NCBI GenBank assembly: GCA_033761815.1
Contig: JANRMF010000088.1
Span: forward strand, 1-8,260
Length of the DNA: 8,260 nt
Source: JANRKH01 sp033761815
Lineage (GTDB): Bacteria; Pseudomonadota; Alphaproteobacteria; Rickettsiales; Rickettsiaceae
Reading direction: 5' to 3'
Part shown: in pieces, positions 1 through 5,019 of the stretch
Numbering within the stretch: position 1 is the stretch's first letter
How the letters are laid out: the number at the start of each line of letters is the position of its first letter
The notes under the pieces: generated by a model
Seen by the model: only the letters and a program-made list of their open reading frames with translations
The model's database searches: none
Told to the model about the DNA's origin: nothing
Program-made: the position numbers and the translations under genes

Positions 1-145
1 ATAGCTTAGCCTTTTGTCCAGATGAGCTATAGATGTACTGATAAATTGTCTGATGACAAATTTGTATTGGATGCTTTTCTATCTTCATTCTGCCTGCTAT
101 GCTTTCTGGCGACCATTTGTCTATAGATAGCCTATCGATAAAGAT
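1..145 (-). pseudogene. IS30-family transposase remnant, N-terminally truncated, running off the left edge
   Basis: Read on the minus strand from about 145 down to 1, one frame is open and gives FIDRLSIDKWSPESIAGRM followed by a stretch containing HQTIYQYIYSSSG. The WSPE-x-IAGR block followed by a (S/C)H-x-TIY-x-YIY block is the hallmark of IS30-family transposases, where it lies between the N-terminal helix-turn-helix and the DDE catalytic core. Upstream in the same frame there is no start codon, only a stop at 176-178, and the N-terminal helix-turn-helix region is missing. This is therefore a 5'-truncated copy, at least at this end. The catalytic part would lie left of position 1 and cannot be judged. 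The family call is firm; the pseudogene status rests on the missing N-terminus. Confidence 0.72.
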
Positions 146-333
146 GCAGCCTGGACAAATGCAATAGGGGGGGGGTCACAGCAAGCAATACACTGAATAT
201 TGCGCTCTCAGAAAACCTCACAATAGCAGGAGGGCTCATTACTACTGCAGAAAAAACCCCCCAGATGGAACCCTGCGCAGATTTGAGCATTTCAAGACTG
301 GTCAGATTTTTTAAGGATAGACCAGTTCAATAA
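142..333 (+). pseudogene. C-terminal remnant of an unidentified, possibly adhesin-like protein
   Basis: Frame 1 is open from 142 to the stop at 331-333, but has no credible start: the only in-frame ATG lies deep inside, in the segment TPQMEPCADLS. The part after the G-tract reads TASNTLNIALSENLTIAGG, a Ser/Thr/Asn-rich, beta-repeat-like text reminiscent of large repetitive surface adhesins, and the end reads RLVRFFKDRPVQ. The stop is followed 24 bases later by a hairpin and T-run (357-387), as expected for the end of a real transcription unit. The left part of the frame overlaps the IS30 remnant, so the true gene fragment probably begins near the G-tract at 167-175. I do not recognise the family with confidence; a chance open frame remains possible. 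Confidence 0.25.
167..175. repeat. Homopolymeric tract of nine G
   Basis: Nine consecutive G at 167-175, conspicuous in an AT-rich sequence. It sits at the point where the IS30 similarity on the minus strand stops and the plus-strand remnant begins, so it may mark a rearrangement junction. Such tracts are also prone to slippage. Confidence 0.9.
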
Positions 334-356
334 TCTAGCGCGGGGCATTGCAATAG

Positions 357-387
357 TGGTTTGCACACAAACCAAAACCATTTTTTT
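357..387 (+). terminator. Probable intrinsic terminator in the 334-506 gap
   Basis: TGGTTTG (357-363) and CAAACCA (368-374) form a perfect 7-base-pair stem with a 4-base loop. A second CCA at 378-380 can pair alternatively with the left arm, and seven T follow at 381-387. It lies downstream of the remnant ending at 333 and upstream of the GTA-type operon, so it would insulate the operon from read-through. The remaining spacer (388-506) is AT-rich leader with no gene visible. A TGATATAGAT stretch at about 469-478 could be a weak -10 region, but I see no clear -35. The first gene has AAAAGG at 496-501, five bases before its ATG. Confidence 0.5.
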
Positions 388-506
388 GCGCAAAATTATC
401 AAACCTGTCATGTTTCTTTAAAATAATACAAATAATTTCTCTCTATCCCTTAGTGGTCGATTTTTTTGTGATATAGATTACCGCACAATCAACTAAAAAG
501 GTAAAA

Positions 507-1028
507 ATGAGAAATATGGATATAATTAGTACAAAAATTGTACAAGAAAAGGTAATTAATTTAGAGGAAGCGAAAAGCTATCTAAGGGTTGTTGGTGACC
601 ATGATGATGGATTTATATCATCCTTAATTGAAGCCTCAATAAGTTTTGCAGAATCTTATATCAGAAAAGATATAGCCAAAAAAGAAATAATAGCTCAATT
701 TTCACTACAAGAAAATGATGTGGTAGAGATTAATGCTCAGCCAATCTATGCAATTAACTATATCAAAATTGCAGGAGGCGATTCAGCTATTTTGGAAGAG
801 GGGAGGGATTATAAAATTTACCAAAGGAGAAAGGTCGCATTTGCAAAACATATTCGAAATTGCGACTTAGAAATTTCCTACATATCTGGAATGAGCCGAG
901 TGGAACATAATATAAAACAAGCAATATTAATATATTTGGGGCTTTTATATGACAAAGAGATAATAAGCACTAATGCTGTTTCTAATGTTTACTTACTTCT
1001 TCTTCCTCATAAAACGCTGAATATATAA
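507..1028 (+). CDS. Phage/GTA head-tail connector protein (gp6-like, RcGTA g6-type)
   Basis: Structural protein predicted to sit under the portal and connect a phage-like capsid to its tail. It has 173 residues. The N-terminal part (VINLEEAKSYLRV, then DHDDGFISSLIEASISFAESYI) matches the usual gp6-like pattern 'tLaeAKahLRv...DDalI..lI.aA...ve.yt', a helical bundle. The C-terminal part (IKQAILIYLGLLYD ... LLLLPHKTLNI) matches the closing helix and 'LL.PYR' end of the family. The start is set by AAAAGG at 496-501, five bases before ATG 507; a second ATG at codon 4 is less well placed. It is the first gene of a seven-gene plus-strand operon and ends 11 bases before the next start. In RcGTA the terminase, portal, protease and capsid genes precede this one; here an IS remnant and spacer do. 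The family call is strong; function in an actual particle is inference. Confidence 0.85.
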   Translation: MRNMDIISTKIVQEKVINLEEAKSYLRVVGDHDDGFISSLIEASISFAESYIRKDIAKKEIIAQFSLQENDVVEINAQPIYAINYIKIAGGDSAILEEGRDYKIYQRRKVAFAKHIRNCDLEISYISGMSRVEHNIKQAILIYLGLLYDKEIISTNAVSNVYLLLLPHKTLNI

Positions 1029-1033
1029 GGAGG
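1027..1033 (+). promoter_or_regulatory. Consensus Shine-Dalgarno site of the head-tail adaptor gene
   Basis: AAGGAGG overlaps the stop codon of the connector gene and lies six bases before ATG 1040. It is the strongest ribosome binding site in the operon and at the only gene junction there that does not overlap. Confidence 0.8.
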
Positions 1034-1039
1034 AGAAAA

Positions 1040-1378
1040 ATGAAAGCTACCAAAACTCTTTCGTCAAATTTTAGGCATTTCATAGAATTTATTCAGCAAG
1101 AAGCAGATGGAATGCGAAGCTGGAGAATGCTATGTGCCGGGTTTGCAGAGATAACAAGCCTTTCTGAGGCAAATCTCAAGGAATACGACGATATAAAATT
1201 CGGCCATTTACTTCAAGAGGAATATTTTCTAATTACAACAAGATACGTAAAGACCATAAATGATCAAATGAGGATCAGGTTTCGAGACCGCACTTTTATA
1301 ATCCGCAAAATCATCAATCCTTATCAGCTCAATCATATACTCAAAATAGTAGCACAAGAAATAGTGGGGGGATCATGA
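1040..1378 (+). CDS. Head-tail adaptor / stopper protein (RcGTA g7-like, SPP1 gp16-type)
   Basis: Predicted head-completion or adaptor protein joining the connector to the tail terminator. It has 112 residues, the usual size for the head-tail joining family. The layout fits: an N-terminal FRHFIEFIQQEADGMRSW segment matching the family's 'lrhrv.fq.....dg.G.w...w', a middle CAGFAEITSLSE strand ('..waei.pls'), then TTRYVKTINDQMRIRFRDR and TFIIRKIINPYQLNHILKI, matching 'rvtlRyr..i...mrv...gr.y.I..v.dpde..r.L.l...E'. The start has a consensus SD at 1027-1033. The stop overlaps the next gene as ATGA (1375-1378). Identification rests on this pattern plus position between g6- and g8-like genes, since sequence conservation in this family is low. 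Confidence 0.78.
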   Translation: MKATKTLSSNFRHFIEFIQQEADGMRSWRMLCAGFAEITSLSEANLKEYDDIKFGHLLQEEYFLITTRYVKTINDQMRIRFRDRTFIIRKIINPYQLNHILKIVAQEIVGGS

Positions 1379-1797
1379 CATTATCGATAGCGCTTGATTT
1401 CCATGACGAGATGCAAAATATGTTAACAAGCAACGAAGAACTCACATCTTATGTGAGAAACATATTCCCATACTTACAAAATTGCTCGAAATATCCATAT
1501 ATATTTCACAAAGTCTTGAGCATAAATCTTGTAGAATCTTGTCACCAGGACACATATGAAGTGCATGGAGAGGTGAATTTATATATCAGAGAATCTTCTG
1601 CTACTCAAATCAAAAACATAATATACTTACTAGAAGAGTCTGTAAAAAATATGCAAAATGCAGATTTGCCTTTTAAGTGCATCAGCGCAAGAATATTTAA
1701 CTCTGAGTTTTTGCCAAGTCATGACATGCTTACATGTAGAATAAAAAATGATTTCATAGCAACTATCAGACCAAGAGGTATATATGCAGCATCATGA
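1375..1797 (+). CDS. DUF3168 tail terminator protein (RcGTA g8-like)
   Basis: Predicted tail terminator, which caps the tail tube and binds the head-tail adaptor. It has 140 residues. The central segment YPYIFHKVLSINLVES, then TYEVHGEVNLYIRESSATQIKNIIYLLEESV, matches the DUF3168 pattern 'yPyv.ig......w.t....g.ehrl.l.vwSra.g...a..I...v...L'. The C-terminal part ending in KNDFIATIRPRG corresponds to the final strands that normally end '..g.lrfra.te'. It starts within the ATGA overlap with the adaptor gene, preceded by a G-rich SD-like GGGGGG around 1366-1371. It overlaps the following DUF2460 gene by 14 bases. In RcGTA the tail tube gene (g9) follows directly; here g9 to g11 are absent and a g12-like gene overlaps the end. 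Confidence 0.75.
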   Translation: MTLSIALDFHDEMQNMLTSNEELTSYVRNIFPYLQNCSKYPYIFHKVLSINLVESCHQDTYEVHGEVNLYIRESSATQIKNIIYLLEESVKNMQNADLPFKCISARIFNSEFLPSHDMLTCRIKNDFIATIRPRGIYAAS

Positions 1798-2389
1798 TGT
1801 AACTCTGCCGAGTTTTCTATCTCCTTTTATTGTAAATAGTTTTGGGTATAACTCAATCTCCTATAAAAGCCTTTCTGGCAGGGATTATATAAAAAATAAT
1901 ACAGAACTTCCCTATCATCATTTCACGATTAAGTCTGCAAGGCTTACTGATTCCGAAATGAATGAGCTTTACTGCTTTTTTGGCGCAAGGAAAGCCCAGC
2001 TTATTAGCTTTAACTTCTTCGATGCGGCGGATAATTTCCTAGAGAAAAGCAAAATTAACCGAGATTATGATACAGGAGCTTATGAAATTGGGATATTTAA
2101 AATATATGGTAATCAGGGTTATGAATTTACAAAACCTATTTTAAGCCCTCTTTATGATAGTATCAAGATATTCCGGAATCAGCAAGAGGTCCTAGCGAGA
2201 TTTAGTGCCGCAACAAGAAAACTTGAACTAGAGGACAAGATAGAGGAGAATGATGTAATTGAGGCTGAGTGCAGCTTCTTGAAAGTCGCGCGGTTTGTTA
2301 CGCAAAAAATTGAATATTTTCGTGCAAAAGACGGTAGCTATATGTTAAACGACATTATCATGGAGGAATTATACGATGTTAGAAGATAA
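1784..2389 (+). CDS. DUF2460 distal tail protein (RcGTA g12-like, TIGR02217 family)
   Basis: Predicted distal tail protein, which joins the end of the tail tube to the baseplate hub. It has 201 residues, close to the normal 200-210. Features of DUF2460 are visible: an N-terminal VTLPSFLSPFIVNSFGYNS with the typical '(F)..v.FP..is.g..ggp.f.t' spacing; SGRDYIKNN (family 'sGrEqR...w'); and MNELYCFFGARKAQLISFNFFDAADNFL (family 'l..l..ff.ar.Gra.gFrFkDw.Dy'). A C-terminal FLKVARFVTQKIEYF matches the 'F.vPVRFd.d.l' end. The start at 1784 has AGAGG at 1774-1778, five bases upstream, and lies inside the end of the DUF3168 gene. The last 14 bases overlap the hub gene. The pairing with the hub gene is the same as in RcGTA g12-g13. 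Confidence 0.85.
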   Translation: MQHHDVTLPSFLSPFIVNSFGYNSISYKSLSGRDYIKNNTELPYHHFTIKSARLTDSEMNELYCFFGARKAQLISFNFFDAADNFLEKSKINRDYDTGAYEIGIFKIYGNQGYEFTKPILSPLYDSIKIFRNQQEVLARFSAATRKLELEDKIEENDVIEAECSFLKVARFVTQKIEYFRAKDGSYMLNDIIMEELYDVRR

Positions 2390-2933
2390 ATTTGCTTTAT
2401 GCTTTAAGATCTCATCTTTAGATGGAAAAAACATTCTCGTTACGGATCAAGATAGCAAGATTATCTCAGGTGATGAGATTTTTCGCCCTAATTCAGGCCT
2501 TGAGCTAGAATCCTCAGAGCTTGATGAAAGCGGGGTTAATAGGGTTGTGCTCAAGGGTTTTTTTGAAGATGACGGAATAAGTAGAGACTTCAAACTAGAG
2601 GGATCCTTCGTTTCGATCTATGTTTTTGAGAAGTCCAAAAAAAGAGATTGGATGAGGTATAAATGCATAAAAACTATAAAAGATAATGTTTGTTTTAAAA
2701 TGATTTTGGCCCCAATAACTTTTGATTATAATCAACAGATTATTTTGTTGTATGGGAGAAAGTGTAGGGCAAACTTTGGAGATGCTAAATGCAAAATGAA
2801 TCCAGATGATTTTGTCCAAATTTCCTGCGATAAAAGCTTTACAATGTGTGCAAATATATATAATAATATTATAAACTTTCGCGGTGAACCCTTTATCCCA
2901 ACTTTTGATTACTTTAACGGTTTAGATGAATAA
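2376..2933 (+). CDS. Shortened DUF2163/BR0599 tail hub protein (RcGTA g13-like)
   Basis: Predicted baseplate hub protein at the tail tip. It has 185 residues, against roughly 290 usual. The N-terminal DUF2163 part spans about residues 5-120: CFKISSLDGKNILVTDQD matches '..w.ltr.DG..lgfTdhD', and FRPNSGLELESSEL matches 'y.p.sGf..ta.e'. The BR0599 part begins at LLYGRKCRANFGDAKC, matching 'lyqr.Cda.lGDarC', and ends CDKSFTMC...NFRGEPFIPTFD, matching the family end 'CDKrf.tC..kF.NalNFRGfPhiPG.d'. Thus both ends of the domain are present, but the roughly 70-residue stretch normally between the two Cys pairs is reduced to 11 residues (139 to 151). All four Cys (130, 139, 151, 158) are kept. GGAGG at 2362-2366 sets the start. 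The last eight bases overlap the 51-residue ORF that follows. Confidence 0.83.
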   Translation: MLEDKFALCFKISSLDGKNILVTDQDSKIISGDEIFRPNSGLELESSELDESGVNRVVLKGFFEDDGISRDFKLEGSFVSIYVFEKSKKRDWMRYKCIKTIKDNVCFKMILAPITFDYNQQIILLYGRKCRANFGDAKCKMNPDDFVQISCDKSFTMCANIYNNIINFRGEPFIPTFDYFNGLDE

Positions 2934-3081
2934 TTATTGGACTATATTTTTTGATGCAATGGTTAGTATCTTTGACTTTTCTCCTAAGGCTAGTTATACG
3001 CCGAGAAGATTTTCGAGTAATTATATCAGATTTACCGCCCGCAACATAAAAAAAATATTTGAGAAAAATAGCAATGCCTAG
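2926..3081 (+). CDS. Unrecognised 51-residue protein in the GTA-type operon
   Basis: A small ORF from ATG 2926 to TAG 3079-3081. The product begins MNNYWTIFFDAMVSIFDFSP and ends IRFTARNIKKIFEKNSNA: an aromatic, hydrophobic N-terminal half followed by a basic C-terminal half (about eight Arg/Lys after residue 25). No family is recognised. I call it a gene because of context. Its start overlaps the hub gene by eight bases and its stop overlaps the ATG of the DUF2335 gene by eight bases, so it fills the gap exactly and continues the overlapping arrangement of the operon. No clear SD is seen, so it would depend on translational coupling with the hub gene. A membrane-associated or peripheral phage accessory protein is possible, but this is only suggested by composition. 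Confidence 0.55.
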   Translation: MNNYWTIFFDAMVSIFDFSPKASYTPRRFSSNYIRFTARNIKKIFEKNSNA

Positions 3082-3613
3082 TCAACAAAAAGAGATCACA
3101 CATTACTATAGCAATGATAAGCTAAACCGAGGATATAGCGCTTCTGAAAAAGATAGTGGTAATGATGCGCAAGCAGATGAGACTGGCAAATCATCTCATG
3201 GTTATATGGATGGTGGTTTTTTGCCGCCAGTTCATGTCATGAAAGAATATGAGGCTGCTTTTCCAGGGAGCTTTGCAAAAATTGTTGCTATGGCTGAAAA
3301 GGAGCAAGCGAATAGAATCGCTATTGAAAAAATCTCATCTGAAATTGATTATCGGACTAAAAGACTTGGCGGTATATTTGGGATACTGACTTTAATTTTT
3401 ATATGTTTTACAACTATTTGTATATCGGTGGATTTTTGGCTTTCTGTGATTTTTGTCATCTCTTCTTTTACTGCAATTTTTGGTATCTCCCTTATATCTT
3501 TCTTTAAAAAGCCTAAAAATCATTTTCATGGCTACAATAATAATCGCTCAAGTTACCTAAAAGGGGAACATAGAGGGGATAAAAGAAGGAATAAACAACG
3601 ATTCCGTAAGTAA
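3074..3613 (+). CDS. DUF2335 membrane protein, last gene of the GTA-type operon
   Basis: A predicted inner-membrane protein of 179 residues from ATG 3074. The core at about residues 47-82 (GGFLPPVHVMKEYEAAFPG, then KIVAMAEKEQANR) matches DUF2335, 'sGplPpPe.l..Ye.i.PG.aeril.maE.e..hR'. Two membrane spans follow at about 100-118 and 123-142, joined by a very short turn. The polar N-terminus and the strongly basic C-terminus (ending GDKRRNKQRFRK) would therefore be on the same, probably cytoplasmic, side. A TTG at 3059 would add five residues, but ATG 3074 has the same eight-base overlap as other junctions in the operon and fits better. The biochemical role of DUF2335 is unknown. Position at the end of a phage-type operon and the two-span, basic-tail shape make a holin-like or membrane-docking role conceivable, but unproven. 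A repeat element begins at its stop codon. Confidence 0.82.
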   Translation: MPSQQKEITHYYSNDKLNRGYSASEKDSGNDAQADETGKSSHGYMDGGFLPPVHVMKEYEAAFPGSFAKIVAMAEKEQANRIAIEKISSEIDYRTKRLGGIFGILTLIFICFTTICISVDFWLSVIFVISSFTAIFGISLISFFKKPKNHFHGYNNNRSSYLKGEHRGDKRRNKQRFRK

Positions 3614-3713
3614 TACCAATCGCCAGCTAATCCTACGTTGTTGCTCGTCTCTAACCTAGCATTTAGTAGGCCTTGCTCCTCGCGCCTAGTATTATTATAA
3701 CTGGTGATTGGTA
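3614..3713. repeat. About 100-base intergenic element with terminal inverted repeats
   Basis: TACCAATCGCCAG (3614-3626) is the reverse complement of CTGGTGATTGGTA (3701-3713) at 12 of 13 positions. Inside, TAATCCTACG (3629-3638) pairs imperfectly with CGCCTAGTATTA (3682-3693), so the transcript could form one long imperfect hairpin. There is no coding potential. It abuts the DUF2335 stop codon and looks like a small palindromic or MITE-like repeat dispersed in the genome, which only a genome-wide comparison can confirm. It may also act as the operon's 3' end structure. Confidence 0.6.
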
Positions 3714-3738
3714 TAATTAACTCAGGTACCTTCTTTTT

Positions 3739-3829
3739 GTCATTCCCGCGGAGAGGCGGGAAACTATAAGAAAAAGTCCTAGAATCCCGTTTTCACGGGG
3801 ATGACATGGGTTTTCATCGGGATGATGTC
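3739..3829. repeat. GTCATTCCCG-type palindromic intergenic repeat
   Basis: GTCATTCCCG (3739-3748) and CGGGGATGAC (3796-3805) form terminal inverted arms. Each arm holds its own small hairpin: CCCGC/GCGGG at 3745-3760 and CCCGT/ACGGG at 3786-3799. A third related half, CGGGATGATGTCA, follows at 3817-3829. Palindromic repeats with a 'TCATTCCCG...CGGGAATGA' signature are common between genes in Rickettsiales and other proteobacteria. The element is followed by seven C (3841-3847) just before the ruvC stop. Confidence 0.65.
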
Positions 3830-3856
3830 AGGATTTACCACCCCCCCTAGAACTGA

Positions 3857-4339
3857 CTATGGCTTTATTAATTTGGGATATACAAGCCCAGTATATGCAA
3901 TCGCGATTGCATCAGCTTCGTCATTTGAGCCAAAGGTAACATTAGGGATTACGAGCTTTAGCATTTTCATGACCTGATCTTTGTGCGCTTTGCCATGACC
4001 TACTATTGTTTTTTTGATAGTATTTGGGGCATATTCTTCAACTGGAATAGCATTTTTACCAAGACATGCGAGGATGGATCCTCTTGCAAAACCAAGTACT
4101 AATGAGGTTTTTGCGTTTGTATTTACAAAAATCTCTTCTATTGAGGCGCATTTTGGCTGATTTAGCTGAATGACTGAGTCTAGTTCTTGAAATATTTTAT
4201 ATAATCTAAAGCTCATATCATCGCCAGCTGGGCATTTCAAAACACCACTTCTAACGTAGGAAATTATATTATTTTGAGATTTTTCCAAAATTGCCCACCC
4301 AGTATTATTCAGTCCAGGATCTATACCTATTATTCTCAA
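3857..4339 (-). CDS. ruvC: Crossover junction endodeoxyribonuclease RuvC
   Basis: Resolves Holliday junctions by paired symmetric cuts, acting as a dimer with the RuvAB branch-migration motor in recombinational repair. It has 160 residues, near the normal 160-175. The RNase H-like fold and catalytic acids are visible: Asp7 in IIGIDPG, Glu68 in SIEEIF, and Asp140 and Asp143 in NDEADAIAIA, matching the four acidic residues of E. coli RuvC. The ARGSILAC helix (about 85-92) and EYAPNTIKKTIVGHGKAHKDQV (102-123) are also typical. The start is a TTG (4337-4339), inferred because the first in-frame ATG, at codon 42, would remove Asp7. A weak GAG lies about eight bases upstream. The gene stands alone here, converging on the GTA-type operon; ruvA and ruvB are not in the window. 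Confidence 0.95.
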   Translation of the reverse strand: MRIIGIDPGLNNTGWAILEKSQNNIISYVRSGVLKCPAGDDMSFRLYKIFQELDSVIQLNQPKCASIEEIFVNTNAKTSLVLGFARGSILACLGKNAIPVEEYAPNTIKKTIVGHGKAHKDQVMKMLKLVIPNVTFGSNDEADAIAIAYTGLVYPKLIKP

Positions 4340-4368
4340 TATGTAATCTCAAAAATTAATTTAAAAAA

Positions 4369-4397
4369 CATATAATCATAAACCAAATTGTTTGCAA
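4369..4397 (-). promoter_or_regulatory. Candidate sigma-70 promoter of ruvC
   Basis: On the minus strand TTGCAA (4392-4397) lies 17 bases from TATATG (4369-4374), with the TTG start of ruvC about 30 bases further on. Hexamer match is partial (TATATG against TATAAT) and the region is AT-rich, so a chance match is possible. Confidence 0.35.
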
Positions 4398-4441
4398 ATA
4401 AAATTACGCGCTAGAGCAAGTTTATATGAGAGGGCGAAATG

Positions 4442-4481
4442 AAAATGAAGCGATAGGAGTTATTCTGTCGCTTCATTTTTT
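4442..4481 (-). terminator. Strong hairpin terminator after the virB2-like gene, possibly bidirectional
   Basis: AAAATGAAGCGA (4442-4453) and TCGCTTCATTTT (4468-4479) form a perfect 12-base-pair stem, extendable by three pairs including one wobble to an eight-base loop. A-rich and T-rich flanks lie on both sides, with six T at 4476-4481 on the plus strand. On the minus strand it would end the virB2-like transcript about 35 bases after its stop and before the ruvC promoter. Confidence 0.75.
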
Positions 4482-4514
4482 AATGTTCAATGGGGGATTT
4501 GCGAGAGGAACTAT

Positions 4515-4865
4515 TTATGTTCCTGTAGACGCTTCACATTGAGCTTGAGATGCTGTGCTTGATATCATATCTACGATAGTTGGAGCACTAAATATACAAA
4601 TCACCCCAGTAAATATTATGAGCACTGTTGGCCATTGCAGCTTACCGATAAATAAGCCTCCACAAGCACCGATTATAGCAGTAATAGCTATTGCTTTTGC
4701 TGTAGTTCCCTGCAATATTGCTATCACGTTACATAGAGATTCTCCGATTGGATCCTCGCTGGCGGCAAATGCATTATCTGATATAGAAAAGAACATAGCA
4801 GCAAAAACAACAAACAGGAAGAGACGCCATGCAAAGCTTTCATCTATTTTGATATCTTTTGTCAT
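4515..4865 (-). CDS. virB2: VirB2-like type IV secretion pilin subunit
   Basis: Pilin or TrbC/VirB2-family component of a type IV secretion system; exported to the inner membrane and assembled into the extracellular conduit. It has 116 residues from ATG 4865. A signal peptide is visible: hydrophobic core at about 13-27 and a signal peptidase I site after Ala-Phe-Ala (32-34). The mature part carries the VirB2 pattern DPIGESLCNVIAILQG, then two membrane spans at about 52-76 and 79-96 around a short GKLQWPT loop. Mature Cys are at 45, 68, 90 and 110. GAGG six bases upstream decides this start over a TTG four codons earlier. It lies 154 bases downstream of uvrD, has its own terminator, and no other vir genes are in the window. 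Rickettsiales are known for vir genes scattered over several loci with several virB2 copies, which fits. Confidence 0.88.
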   Translation of the reverse strand: MTKDIKIDESFAWRLFLFVVFAAMFFSISDNAFAASEDPIGESLCNVIAILQGTTAKAIAITAIIGACGGLFIGKLQWPTVLIIFTGVICIFSAPTIVDMISSTASQAQCEASTGT

Positions 4866-4871
4866 GTTAAA

Positions 4872-4875
4872 CCTC
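4872..4875 (-). promoter_or_regulatory. Shine-Dalgarno site fixing the virB2-like start
   Basis: On the minus strand GAGG lies six bases before ATG 4865. The alternative TTG at 4875-4877 overlaps this GAGG, so it is more likely part of the leader than a start codon. Confidence 0.65.
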
Positions 4876-5019
4876 AAAAATTAAATTAACAAGTATCACA
4901 ATAATCATTCTAATATTTTGGAGAAGTGAGAGCAAATGGATATTTTTCTTGAGTTTATTATTTTAGAATAATTTTTTTAAAATTAGTGAAAAAGTTACTT
5001 TTTTGCAACAAGCACTTAT

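Noticed and set aside
22..126. Plus-strand 34-codon open frame at the left edge
   Set aside because: It lies opposite the IS30 WSPE and TIY blocks, which explain the sequence better.
2595..2819. Minus-strand 74-codon open frame inside the hub gene
   Set aside because: The plus-strand frame has clear BR0599 motifs here; the antisense frame resembles nothing.
4555..4884. Plus-strand 109-codon open frame opposite the virB2-like gene
   Set aside because: It mirrors the signal-peptide-bearing VirB2 frame, has no recognisable family and no SD; the minus-strand gene explains the region.
4932..4970. Tiny plus-strand ORF preceded by GGAG in the uvrD-virB2 gap
   Set aside because: About a dozen codons in an AT-rich spacer; the purine-rich motif is likely chance, with no supporting context.
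4976..5012. Possible uvrD terminator (AAAAAG...CTTTTT on the minus strand)
   Set aside because: The stem is made only of A-T pairs apart from one G-C pair, so it is too weak to call in this AT-rich spacer.
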